A DNA stretch of 64,000 nt from the NCBI GenBank assembly GCA_965208065.1, contig OZ242313.1, forward strand, positions 4,650,001 to 4,714,000, read 5' to 3'. The position numbers and the translations under genes were made by a program. Source of the stretch: Bin103 sp002238925. Its GTDB lineage: Bacteria; Spirochaetota; Spirochaetia; SZUA-6; Bin103. This document shows, in pieces, positions 52,719 to 61,560 of this stretch (positions are counted from its first letter, which is position 1; every line of letters starts with the position of its first letter). The notes beneath the pieces were generated by a model. That model had not been told where the DNA came from. It made no database searches and saw nothing but the letters and a program-made list of their open reading frames with translations.

Positions 52719-53555
52719 TCAGGCGGGTGGCTGCGGCGGCAGAGCGTCCGACTCGGGGCGCGGCACGGCCTGCCAGTATCCGCTCGGATCGCTCCCGCGG
52801 GCGATGATCGCACGCGGCTCGGCCACGTCGTCGCCGTACCGGACCTCGGGCGGCATGTAGCGGACGGTCAATCCGCAGCGCCGCCGCCCGGAGTTGTTCG
52901 GCATTGATCCGTGCAGCAGCATGTCGGTGTGCAGCGAGAGCTGGCCGGCGCACATCTCCACCGCCACCGGCTCGCCGAACCGTTCCGGGTCGTGCACGTG
53001 CTCGTTCAGGACGCCGTTCTCCTGGTCGGTCACGTATTCGAACGGAATCACGCCGCGGTGGTGGCTGCCCGGGAACAACTGCATCGCGCCGTTGGCCCGG
53101 TCCACGTCGTCGATCGCGATCCAGGCGGTCACCACCTTGCTCGGAGTGATCCCCCAGAATTGGGCGTCCTGGTGCCAGTACACCGTCTTGCTGTCGGTCG
53201 GATTCTTGGAAAAGTAGTGGGTCATGATGCAGATGATGTCGGGACCGACGATGTCCTCCACGTAGTCGAGCATGCGCGGGTGGCAGACCAGGTCGTAGAG
53301 GCCGCGGCAGTGCGAATGCCAGCCGTTGACCGCGTAGTTGTCGCGGCCCGCCTCGGTGGCCATGGCGAGCAGGCGGTCGAAGTAGGCGCGCTGGGCAGAT
53401 GTTTCCTCCTCGTCGAACAGGTCGAGCGGAAAAATGTAGCCGCGATCGTTGAACTGAGCGATCTGCGCCGGAGTGAGATGGCGCGGACTCGGGTTGTGAA
53501 TGGGGAAGAAGCGCAATTCACGCGCCATGCCCGGATGGGCGTCGAGTACAGGCAT
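52719..53555 (-). CDS. Phytanoyl-CoA dioxygenase (PhyH) family protein
   Basis: A 278-residue Fe(II)/2-oxoglutarate dioxygenase-like protein with YWHQDAQFWG (His-x-Asp), LSLHTDMLLHGSMPNNSGRRRCGLTVRY with the distal His and cosubstrate Arg. It is closer to EctD-like members than the two other PhyH proteins here. ATG 53555 is used; ATG 53528 is an alternative. Sits between an O-methyltransferase and the exonuclease; shared function not obvious. Confidence 0.87.
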   Translation of the reverse strand: MPVLDAHPGMARELRFFPIHNPSPRHLTPAQIAQFNDRGYIFPLDLFDEEETSAQRAYFDRLLAMATEAGRDNYAVNGWHSHCRGLYDLVCHPRMLDYVEDIVGPDIICIMTHYFSKNPTDSKTVYWHQDAQFWGITPSKVVTAWIAIDDVDRANGAMQLFPGSHHRGVIPFEYVTDQENGVLNEHVHDPERFGEPVAVEMCAGQLSLHTDMLLHGSMPNNSGRRRCGLTVRYMPPEVRYGDDVAEPRAIIARGSDPSGYWQAVPRPESDALPPQPPA

Positions 53556-53610
53556 CCCGGTATTCTTAATCCGCCAGGGCCGAACCGTGCAAGCTAGGAG
53601 TTTGCCCCAA

Positions 53611-54258
53611 TCAGCGCCGCTGCGCCACGATCAGGCCGTCGCGTATCGGCACCAGCGTGGTCACCCAGGCATCGTCGGTGGTGATCATGCGGGTGAATTC
53701 CCTTACCCCTTCGAGGTCGGCGCCGGTCGCCTGCCGATCGTAGACGCGCCCGCGCAGCAGCATGTTGTCGATGATGAGCACGCCGCCGGGGCGCAGCTTG
53801 GCCTCGATAACCGGCAGCGCCGCCGGGTAGCCGTCCTTGTCGATGTCGTTGAAGATCAGGTCGTAGCCGCCGTCCGGCTCGCCGCGCAGTGCCTGCACCG
53901 CTTCGCTGACATGGTAGCGCACCAGGTCGCCGTAGCCGAGCGCCGCCAGGTGGCCGCGGGCACGCGCCGACAGCTCCTCGTCCCACACCACGTGGTGCAC
54001 GACGCCGCCGCCGTTTTCCTGCACCGCCCGGCAGAACCAGGCGGTGGAGTAGCCGTATCCGGAGCCAAGTTCGAACACGCGCCGCGCACCGATCAGGCGT
54101 GCGATAAGGTAGCACATGTTGCCGGAGGCGGGGCCGACGATCGGGAAGCGGTGCTCGCGCCCCCACTGTTCCATGATCTGCAACTCGGCGTGGCGCTCCG
54201 GAACCAAGCCGTCGAGGTACTCGCCCAACTGCGGCGAAAGAGGAGGAGTGTCTGCCAT
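53611..54258 (-). CDS. Class I SAM-dependent O-methyltransferase (CCoAOMT-like)
   Basis: A 215-residue methyltransferase. VFELGSGYGYSTAWF is the SAM-binding loop, NDIDKDGYPAALPVIEAKLRPGG carries the metal-binding Asp and post-I motifs, and IIDNMLLRGRVYD supplies Asp/Asn ligands. Similar enzymes methylate catechols and other hydroxylated aromatics. Stand-alone promoter region upstream (54259-54390) contains a 7-bp-stem inverted repeat at 54359-54380. Confidence 0.88.
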   Translation of the reverse strand: MADTPPLSPQLGEYLDGLVPERHAELQIMEQWGREHRFPIVGPASGNMCYLIARLIGARRVFELGSGYGYSTAWFCRAVQENGGGVVHHVVWDEELSARARGHLAALGYGDLVRYHVSEAVQALRGEPDGGYDLIFNDIDKDGYPAALPVIEAKLRPGGVLIIDNMLLRGRVYDRQATGADLEGVREFTRMITTDDAWVTTLVPIRDGLIVAQRR

Positions 54259-54390
54259 CGGCGGCAGGGTGGCCCGGCCGGGCCGGCGATGGCAAGGGGG
54301 CAGACGGCACCCAACTTGCTTCCGCGACGGCTTGGGCAGGCGGCGCGGGGCCGGTTCGCAACCGCGACGGCTTGCGGTTGGGTGCTAACG

Positions 54391-54777
54391 CTAACCGAAC
54401 CAGATACCGAGGTACTTGGTGAACCAGAACAGGGCCGCGTAGGTTGCCACGCCGGCCACCGGCAGCGCGGCCAGCAGGCGCCACGAGCGGCGCGCGCCGG
54501 CCAGGGTGCAGCGGCCGCGCCGGCGCAGGTGCACCACCACCGCGGCGGCGGCCACCGCCAGGCCGAACCCGCGGAACCACCAGCCGTAGCCGTAGTACAG
54601 GGTATCGCCGAGCGTGACCGCCTGCGCGGCGCCGGCGATGCCGAGCAGCACGAACACCACCGGCGACCAGCAGCAGGCAATTGCCGCCACGCCGGCCAGC
54701 AGACCGAACCTGACCCCGCGCCGCACCTCGCCCGCCGGCGACAGTTCGACCGACTGCCCGTCCTCATGGCTGTTCAT
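54391..54777 (-). CDS. Small integral membrane protein, MerT-like in part
   Basis: A 128-residue protein with three predicted membrane segments. The first contains a vicinal cysteine pair in AIACCWSPVVFVLLGIAGA, reminiscent of mercuric transport protein MerT, but other Mer hallmarks are missing. ATG 54777 is preferred; the frame also allows a TTG 12 bases earlier. It lies 35 bases after xthA. Function uncertain; thiol or metal handling is one possibility. Confidence 0.55.
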   Translation of the reverse strand: MNSHEDGQSVELSPAGEVRRGVRFGLLAGVAAIACCWSPVVFVLLGIAGAAQAVTLGDTLYYGYGWWFRGFGLAVAAAAVVVHLRRRGRCTLAGARRSWRLLAALPVAGVATYAALFWFTKYLGIWFG

Positions 54778-54812
54778 GAACGCCACCAACCAGGAGGTAC
54801 CGGAATCCGCAA

Positions 54813-55616
54813 TCAGCCGCCGAGATCGGCGATCACCGGAGCATGATCGCTGGCGATCATGCCGTCCTTTTTCTTGCGGTAGTCACGGTCGATCCGCACC
54901 GCGGCGGTGCGCTCGGCCAGCGCCGCGCCGGCGAGCAGAAAATCGATGCGCAGGCCCTGGTTCTTGTGAAAACTGCCGGCGCGGTAGTCCCACCACGAGT
55001 ACTGGCGCGCGCCGGGGTTGCCGTGCCGAAACAGGTCGACCAGGCCCAGCTCCCGCAGTGCGCCGAATCGCTCGCGCTCCGCCGCGGTGTGAAAGATGCT
55101 GCCCTCGGCCGCATCCTCGTGCCAGGTGTCGAGCGGTCCCGGGCACAGGTTGAAGTCGCCGCCGATCAGCACCGCGGCGGGCCCGGCCAGCGCCTCCCGC
55201 GCGTATTGCACCAGGCCGTCCAGAAACGCCAGCTTGTGGGCGAACTCGGGATGCGTCACGGTGCGTCCGTTGGGGACGTACACCGAGGTGCAGGACAGCA
55301 GTCCCATCCCCGCAACCGGTATCTCCGCGCCCACCAGGCGGGCGCCGTGCTGCTCCAGTCCCGGCAGATCGCGGGACACCGCGCGCGCCTCGCCGATACG
55401 CTGTGCATGGGTCAGGATCGCCACGCCGTTCCAGCTCTTCTGGCCATGCACCACGGCCCGATAACCGATCTCGTCCAACTCGGCATGCGGAAAGCGGTCT
55501 CCGGTCTGCTTCAGCTCCTGCAGCATCACCAAGTCGGGTTGCCGCGCCCGCAGCCAGTGGTGCAGGAACCCCAACCGCGCCTGCATGCCGTTGATGTTCC
55601 AGGTGGCTATCGTCAT
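54813..55616 (-). CDS. xthA: Exodeoxyribonuclease III
   Basis: A 267-residue AP endonuclease/3'-exonuclease (E. coli: 268). Catalytic residues are visible: TWNINGMQAR (Asn7), VMLQELKQ (Glu34), GGDFNLCPGP (Asp/Asn) and IASDHAPV (Asp-His) at the end. Involved in base-excision repair. Its start overlaps the stop of the ABC exporter gene by four bases, an unusual coupling of repair to export. Confidence 0.94.
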   Translation of the reverse strand: MTIATWNINGMQARLGFLHHWLRARQPDLVMLQELKQTGDRFPHAELDEIGYRAVVHGQKSWNGVAILTHAQRIGEARAVSRDLPGLEQHGARLVGAEIPVAGMGLLSCTSVYVPNGRTVTHPEFAHKLAFLDGLVQYAREALAGPAAVLIGGDFNLCPGPLDTWHEDAAEGSIFHTAAERERFGALRELGLVDLFRHGNPGARQYSWWDYRAGSFHKNQGLRIDFLLAGAALAERTAAVRIDRDYRKKKDGMIASDHAPVIADLGG

Positions 55617-57466
55617 CTCTCGCTCCCCGCCGCCGCCATCGTCTGCCGGCGCACCAACTCGGCATAGAGGTCGCCGTGCCGCATCAGTTCGGCGTGCGTT
55701 CCGTGCTCCACTATGACGCCGTCGGCAACCACGAAAATTACGTCCGCGTTGCGAATCGTTGCCAGCCGGTGGGCGATCACGAATGCGGTGCGCCCGGCAA
55801 GCAAGCGTTGCAGGGCGCGCTGGATGATCGATTCGGTGATCGAGTCGATGCTCGAAGTCGCCTCGTCCATGATCAGGATGCGCGGATCGGTGAGGATGGC
55901 GCGCGCCACCGAGATGAGCTGCCGCTGGCCGACCGACAGGTTGCGGCCGCCTTCGGTCACCGCCGTGTCATAGCCATTCGGCAGGCCGGCTACGAACGGT
56001 TCCAGGCCAACCGCCGCACCCGCCTCCTCGACCGCCCCCACGCCCGCCTCCGGGCGCCCGAATGCGATGTTGTCGCGGATCGTGCCCGCGAACAGAAACG
56101 GCTCCTGCGGCACCAGGGCGAGGTGGCGGCGCAGGCTCTCCTGCGAAAGGCTGCGCACGTCGTGCCCGTCGACCAGCACTGCCCCCTCGCTGACGTCGTA
56201 GAAGCGCGCGATCAGGCTGGCGATGGTGGTCTTGCCGGCGCCGGTGGGACCGACCAGGGCCGCGGTCTGCCCCGCCTCCACGCCAAGGTTCACGCCGGTC
56301 AGCACCGGCACCCCGGAGCGGTAGCCGAAGCTGACATTGCGCAGCTCCACGTGCCCGGTGAGCCACGGCTGCCACGGGTCGGGCGCCGCGCGGGCATCCC
56401 GGGAGTCCTGCACGGCCGGCGCGGTGTCGAGCAGCCGCATCACGTTGTCCGCACCAGCCATCGCCGACTGCATGGTGGCGTACAGCTGGCTCAACTCCTG
56501 AATCGGCTGGAAGAAGCGGCTCGCGTAGGCCAGGAACGCCACCACCACGCCCAGGGTCAGCGCGCCGCGCGCGACCGCGAAGCTCCCGAACAGCAGAATC
56601 GCCGCGGTTGCCACCATGGCCAGCAATTCCACGCTGGGCATGAAGGTAAAGGTCAACGACGCAGCCGCGATATGGCCATCGCGATTGGCCTCGTTCACCT
56701 CGCGGAAGCGGCGCCGGGCAATGCGCTGCTGTGCGAACGCCTGGATTACCCCCATCCCGGAGATCGCCTCCGCCAGGTTGCCCACCAGCCCGGCGACCCG
56801 TTCGCGGGTAACGCGGAAGGCGCGCCGCGCACGCAACGAGAACACCCAGGTGGCCAGCAGCATCAACGGCGCCACCGCAAAGGTGATCAGGGCGAGTTGC
56901 AGATCGAAGCTCAACATCGCCACCACGATGCCGGCCAACAGCAGGGTGTCGCCGGCGATCGCCACCAGCCCCTGCGACAGCGCCTCGTTGATCACCGCCA
57001 CGTCGCCGATCACGTGCGAGATGGTAACGCCGACGATGTGCCGGTCGTGGTAGCTCACGCTGAGCCGCTGCAGGTGGCGAAACAGGTCGGCGCGCAGGTT
57101 GGCGAGCACGCGCTGCCCGACCCAGGACAGCAGGTAGCGCTGCAGCGCGGACAGCGCGTAGATGCCGGCGAAGGAGGCGCCCAGCGCGGCGGTGAGCAGC
57201 AGCAGTCCCGCCACGTCGCCGGCGGCGATGGGGCCGTCTATGGCGATCTTGATCAGGTACGGTGCGAGCAGGGCGAGGCCGGTGGAACCGATCATGCAGC
57301 CGAACGCGGCCACCATGCGCAGCAGGTGGGGGCGCAGGTAGGGCGCCATGCGCAGCAGGGCGCCGGCCGAGCCGCCCTTGCGCGGGGCGCCGAACGCGCG
57401 CAGGGTCGAGTTGGGGCCGCCGGAGAAGCCGCCGCCGGACATGCCGCCGCCGAACGCCGAACTCAC
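55613..57466 (-). CDS. ABC exporter half-transporter, subunit with degenerate signature
   Basis: A 617-residue type IV (MsbA/LmrCD-like) half-transporter. Six membrane segments span ~30-330; the ATPase has Walker A GPTGAGKTT, signature LSVGQRQL (Val for Gly) and Walker B ILIMDEATSSID with intact catalytic Glu and switch His in IAHRLAT. GTG start at 57466 overlaps the upstream gene's stop (GTGA) and has GGAG eight bases before. It forms a heterodimer with the next gene's product, presumably exporting lipid, drug or peptide. Confidence 0.92.
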   Translation of the reverse strand: MSSAFGGGMSGGGFSGGPNSTLRAFGAPRKGGSAGALLRMAPYLRPHLLRMVAAFGCMIGSTGLALLAPYLIKIAIDGPIAAGDVAGLLLLTAALGASFAGIYALSALQRYLLSWVGQRVLANLRADLFRHLQRLSVSYHDRHIVGVTISHVIGDVAVINEALSQGLVAIAGDTLLLAGIVVAMLSFDLQLALITFAVAPLMLLATWVFSLRARRAFRVTRERVAGLVGNLAEAISGMGVIQAFAQQRIARRRFREVNEANRDGHIAAASLTFTFMPSVELLAMVATAAILLFGSFAVARGALTLGVVVAFLAYASRFFQPIQELSQLYATMQSAMAGADNVMRLLDTAPAVQDSRDARAAPDPWQPWLTGHVELRNVSFGYRSGVPVLTGVNLGVEAGQTAALVGPTGAGKTTIASLIARFYDVSEGAVLVDGHDVRSLSQESLRRHLALVPQEPFLFAGTIRDNIAFGRPEAGVGAVEEAGAAVGLEPFVAGLPNGYDTAVTEGGRNLSVGQRQLISVARAILTDPRILIMDEATSSIDSITESIIQRALQRLLAGRTAFVIAHRLATIRNADVIFVVADGVIVEHGTHAELMRHGDLYAELVRRQTMAAAGSER

Positions 57467-59430
57467 ATCGATTCTCCGGACGGTGACGCCGGCGCGGCGC
57501 TGTCCGCCGGTTGGCGCCCGCCGGCTTCCGCTCCGGCGGCTTCCGCTCCGGCGGCGCCGGGCGGATCGGCGCCTTCGCGCTGCAACTGCTCGGCGCAGAT
57601 GGCGCGGTAGGTTGCGGAGGCGGCGAGCAGTTCCTCGTGGCCGCCCTGTGCGGTAATGTGGCCGTCGTCCAGCACCACTACCACGTCGGCCAACTCCAGG
57701 GTGCTCAGCCGCTGTGCGATTATGTAGGAGGTGCGGCCCGTGAGCAGCCGGCGCAGGGCATCGTGAATCATCTCCTCGGTGTGGGCATCGACGCTGGAAG
57801 TGGCGTCGTCGAGAATCAGGATGCGCGGATCGACCAGGATCGCGCGCGCTATTGCAATGCGCTGGCGCTGGCCGCCGGACAGGGTCACGCCGCGCTCGCC
57901 CACCATGGTGTCGTAACCCTCCTGCAGGCTCACCACGTGATCGTGGATGCTTGCCGCCTGCGCCGCCGCGTACACGTCGGCATCGGTGGCATGCGGCGCG
58001 CCGAAGGCGATGTTGTCGCGAATGCTCGCCGCGAACAGCACCGGATCCTGCATCACCACCCCGATCTGCGAGCGCAGCGACGCGATGCTCACCTCGCGCA
58101 CGTCGATGCCGTCGATCTGCACGCTGCCCTGCTGCGGGTCGTACAGGCGCAGGACCAGTCCGGCCAAGGTGCTCTTGCCGGCACCGGTCGCGCCGAGCAA
58201 TGCCACCGTGGTGCCCGCCGGCACGTCCAGGTCCACCTCGCGCAGCGCCCACCGGCCCCCCGCTCCCGCCGTGCCGTCCGCGCCGTCCGTGCTGTCAGCG
58301 CCCCCCACGCCGTTGCCCTCGTAGCGGTAGGAAACCCCGCGCATCGATACCGCGCCGCGGATCGGCGGCAGCGGGCGGGCGTCGGGCCGCTCCCGGACCC
58401 CGTCGGGCGCATCCAGGACCGATGCGATGCGCTCGCCGGAAGCGGCCGCCATCGCCAGCATCGGAATGACCAGGCCGACGCGGCGGATTGGCGCGAACAG
58501 CTGCGTCAGGTAGGTCGTGAACGCTACCAGTTCGCCGATGGTGAGGTGGCCGTTGATCGTGAACAGGCCGCCGGCGCCGATCACAATTACCAGGCCAAAG
58601 TTGGCGATCAGGTCGAGCAGCGGCGAGTTGACCGCGGTCAGCCGCGCCTGTTGCGCCGCCAGCGCGAACCACGCGTCATTGCCGGTGTCGAAGCGCTTCA
58701 CCTCGTTGTGCTCCTGGGCGAACGCCTTGACCAGGCGTACCCCGCGCAAATTCTGCTCCAGCAGCCCGGTGAGATCGCCAAGCTGCTGCTGCAGGCGGGT
58801 GGACAGCGGCCGCTGGCGGCGCCCGTAGTGGTAGCCGCGGTAGGCGAGCAGGGGCATGGTTGCCAGGCACAGCACGCCGAGTAGCGGGTTCATGCCGATC
58901 AGCAGCACCAGGGTGCCGGCGAACAGCACCGAGGCATCGACCACGCGCAACACGGCGCGCCCGGTAAGGAAGCGAATCCGCTCCACGTCCTGCACCGCGC
59001 GCTGCAGGAGCTGACCCGACTCCATGCGGCTGATCAGCGACACCGACATCATGGTGAACCGGTTGAACATCTGCTGGCGCAGGTCGGACGCCACGCCCTG
59101 CGACACGATTTCCGTCCAGCGGCCCATCAGGAACGCCAACACCGCCCGCGCCAGCGCCAGCGCCAGCAGCAGGCCGACGGCGCGCCACACCACGCCCAGG
59201 TCTTCGCGCGCAATGCCGTGGTCGACAATCCAGCGCACCAGTTGCGGGATCGCCAGCAGGGTGCCGCTGCCCAGGAACATCACAAGGTAGATCGCCGCCA
59301 CCCGGCGCCAGCGCGGCTTCAGGTACGCGAGATAGCGAAGATTGATGCGAAACGCGGAGAGCTCGCGGGCGGGACTCGGAGAATCTGCCCGATCGGACGG
59401 GCCGGCACGGCGATTGGATCTCTTCAGCAC
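57463..59430 (-). CDS. ABC exporter half-transporter, subunit with degenerate catalytic site
   Basis: A 655-residue half-transporter with six membrane segments (~40-320) and an ATPase: Walker A GATGAGKST, signature LSGGQRQR (consensus), but Walker B ILILDDATSSVD has Asp for catalytic Glu, and the switch position is Gln (IIAQRLST). This asymmetry is the hallmark of heterodimeric exporters. A variable insert (GGADSTDGADGTAGAGG) precedes Walker A. Start GTG 59430 is likely but lacks an obvious ribosome site. Confidence 0.9.
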   Translation of the reverse strand: MLKRSNRRAGPSDRADSPSPARELSAFRINLRYLAYLKPRWRRVAAIYLVMFLGSGTLLAIPQLVRWIVDHGIAREDLGVVWRAVGLLLALALARAVLAFLMGRWTEIVSQGVASDLRQQMFNRFTMMSVSLISRMESGQLLQRAVQDVERIRFLTGRAVLRVVDASVLFAGTLVLLIGMNPLLGVLCLATMPLLAYRGYHYGRRQRPLSTRLQQQLGDLTGLLEQNLRGVRLVKAFAQEHNEVKRFDTGNDAWFALAAQQARLTAVNSPLLDLIANFGLVIVIGAGGLFTINGHLTIGELVAFTTYLTQLFAPIRRVGLVIPMLAMAAASGERIASVLDAPDGVRERPDARPLPPIRGAVSMRGVSYRYEGNGVGGADSTDGADGTAGAGGRWALREVDLDVPAGTTVALLGATGAGKSTLAGLVLRLYDPQQGSVQIDGIDVREVSIASLRSQIGVVMQDPVLFAASIRDNIAFGAPHATDADVYAAAQAASIHDHVVSLQEGYDTMVGERGVTLSGGQRQRIAIARAILVDPRILILDDATSSVDAHTEEMIHDALRRLLTGRTSYIIAQRLSTLELADVVVVLDDGHITAQGGHEELLAASATYRAICAEQLQREGADPPGAAGAEAAGAEAGGRQPADSAAPASPSGESM

Positions 59431-59452
59431 AGACGTAGAAAAAATTGCAGCG

Positions 59453-59458
59453 TATGAT
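59453..59458 (+). promoter_or_regulatory. -10 box for the alpha/beta hydrolase gene
   Basis: TATGAT ends nine bases before the ATG at 59468, predicting a ~3-base leader. The gap to the divergent exporter gene is only 37 bases. Confidence 0.4.
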
Positions 59459-59467
59459 GCACGGGCG

Positions 59468-61432
59468 ATGCACAGTGTCTCATCCTTTCGCCAACCGTCG
59501 CAAGCGCATGCCGCCGGAGCTGCCGGCGCGCCGCCGGCGGTCGAGTCGGTGGGGCTCGCCGCGGCGCCCGAGCAGCGGGTGGCTGCATTCGTGGAACACG
59601 GCGCGCGGCGGCTGCATCTGCCGGGGAACGCCCGCCGGTGGCTTGAGGATGCGGCGGCACTGCGCGCCCGCTGCCGTGAGCTGCTGCTGCGCGGACACCC
59701 CGCGGAAGTACTGGACGCCGCGCCGGCCGTGGTGTGGGGCGAGACGCTGCAGCCCGTTCCGGAGTACCGCATACGCAAGCTGCGCTTCGAGGGCTACCCC
59801 GGCGTGTGGGTGCCGGCGCTGTTCTACGAGCCGCAAGCTACCACCACCGGGGCCACCGGCGCCGAGGGCGCGGGCGTACCGGCGGTGCTGAACGCCCACG
59901 GCCACCACCCGGGCGGCTTGGCGGTCGACTTCAAGCAGGCGCGCTGCATCAACCTGGCCAAGCGCGGCATGGTGGCGCTCAGCTACGAGTTTCTGGGCAT
60001 GGGGGAGACGGCGAGCCTGAAGTCGCACAATCAGCAACTGCTGCTGGACCTGGCCGGCGTGTGCGGCGCCGGGGTGTTCCTGGTGGCGATGAAACGCGCC
60101 CTCGACGTGCTGCTCGACCATCCGGTGGTGGACGCCGAGCGGGTGGCGATGACCGGCCTGTCCGGGGGCGGCTGGCAGACGGTGCTGCTGGCGGCGCTCG
60201 ACGAACGCGTCAAGGTGGCGGTGCCGGTGGCCGGCCACATGCCGGCCTGGGCACGGCGCGACGCGGGCGACGTGGGCGATGCCGAGCAACTGCCCGCCGA
60301 CCTGTGCACGGTGGCGGACTACGACACCCTGTCCGCCCTCATCGCACCGCGCCCGGCGCTGTTCATCTTCAACCGCTACGACGACTGCTGCTTTCAACCG
60401 CACAAGGCGGTGCCGGGCACCTACGAACCGGCGCGCGCGGCGTACGCGCTGCTCGGCGCGGACGAGCATTGCGCGCTGCACGTGAACGAGGATCCCGGCC
60501 ACAACTACGGCGCCGACAACCGCGCGCAGCTGTACCGGTGGCTGGACCGCCACTTCGGGATGCGCACCCCGGGCGGCGATCTGCCCTGGCAGGACGAGGT
60601 GCTCAGCGAACGCGACTTGGCGGTCGGCCTGCCGCCGGAGCAACCGTCGTTCGCCGCGCTTGCCGCGGACGCCCTGCACCGCCTGCGGCGCCGTGAAGCG
60701 CCAACGCAGGCCAGCCCCTCCGGAGTAGCGCGCCGGGTCGACCGCGACCTGGTGGGCGACGTGCTGCGCTACCGCGCAAGCGCCGTGACGACGACTGCCG
60801 TGGCCACGAGCTGGGCCTCGCCGGGCGGCGTGCTGGCCGAGCAGTTGGTCCTGGAAGTGGACAGCCGCTGGCCGCTGCCGGCCGCCCTGGTGCGCAACGA
60901 CGCCGCGTGCGCCGCTACCGTGCTGGTCGGTTACGGGGCGCGGCCGCAACCCGCCGAACTGACCGCGCGCGCCGCCGCGCTCGGCCGCACCCTGCTGGCG
61001 GTGGACCTGCTCGGCTGCGGCGGCCTGCGCTTCGATGCGCGCTACGGCCTGCTGCTGAGCACGGTGGGGCGCCCGCTGCTTGGCCTGCAGGTGGCGCAAC
61101 TGCTGGCGGTCGCCGACTGGCTGCGGCGCCACACGGACGGCCTGCCGCTTACCGTGCAGGCGGACAGCGCAGCGCTCGGCGTCGCGGCACTGCTGGCGGC
61201 CGCCCTGCAGCCGGACGCGTTTACCCGGATCGACGGGCTGAACCTGTCGCGCTCGCTCGACGAGCTGATCGAGCTGGCCGTTCCGTACGACGGCGAGCAC
61301 GCGGCGCTGTTCTGCTTCGGGCTGCGCGCCGCCCTCGACATCGACGATCTGCTTCCGTTGGCGCCGGAGGTCACCGTGCACGCCCCGCGCCGTGGGCCAC
61401 TGGTCTCCGCCAGCGCCTCGCCCGGCCGGTAG
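59468..61432 (+). CDS. Large alpha/beta-hydrolase (acetyl-xylan-esterase-like)
   Basis: A 654-residue protein. The first ~380 residues form an alpha/beta-hydrolase: YPGVWVPALFYEP, AVLNAHGHHPGG (oxyanion region), nucleophile elbow GLSGGGWQT (Ser232), acid in FNRYDDCC (Asp305) and catalytic His in GHNYGADNR (His345). The C-terminal ~270 residues resemble a second, incomplete hydrolase lobe without a nucleophile. No signal peptide. Likely deacetylates glycans or drugs in the cytoplasm. Faces the exporter operon divergently. Confidence 0.8.
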   Translation: MHSVSSFRQPSQAHAAGAAGAPPAVESVGLAAAPEQRVAAFVEHGARRLHLPGNARRWLEDAAALRARCRELLLRGHPAEVLDAAPAVVWGETLQPVPEYRIRKLRFEGYPGVWVPALFYEPQATTTGATGAEGAGVPAVLNAHGHHPGGLAVDFKQARCINLAKRGMVALSYEFLGMGETASLKSHNQQLLLDLAGVCGAGVFLVAMKRALDVLLDHPVVDAERVAMTGLSGGGWQTVLLAALDERVKVAVPVAGHMPAWARRDAGDVGDAEQLPADLCTVADYDTLSALIAPRPALFIFNRYDDCCFQPHKAVPGTYEPARAAYALLGADEHCALHVNEDPGHNYGADNRAQLYRWLDRHFGMRTPGGDLPWQDEVLSERDLAVGLPPEQPSFAALAADALHRLRRREAPTQASPSGVARRVDRDLVGDVLRYRASAVTTTAVATSWASPGGVLAEQLVLEVDSRWPLPAALVRNDAACAATVLVGYGARPQPAELTARAAALGRTLLAVDLLGCGGLRFDARYGLLLSTVGRPLLGLQVAQLLAVADWLRRHTDGLPLTVQADSAALGVAALLAAALQPDAFTRIDGLNLSRSLDELIELAVPYDGEHAALFCFGLRAALDIDDLLPLAPEVTVHAPRRGPLVSASASPGR

Positions 61433-61560
61433 CGCATGTCCGGCAACGCTAGCGCAGCCGCCGCCGGGCACGGCAGCCACGGCGAACGCCCGCGCGCGTC
61501 TCGCGCCGCCGTGCTGCCGTTTCTGGCCGCGCACGCGCTCGCCGCCGGCTGAGCACGCCC

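Noticed and set aside
54359..54380. Inverted repeat with 7-bp stem as terminator
   Set aside because: No T-run follows on either strand, and it lies between genes that could be co-transcribed; not enough for a terminator call.
55676..57610. 644-codon open frame on the plus strand
   Set aside because: Antisense to the ABC exporter genes; His/Gln-rich low-complexity translation.
61436..61552. 38-codon frame between the hydrolase and the MFS gene
   Set aside because: Alanine-rich, no similarity and weak ribosome site; most likely chance.
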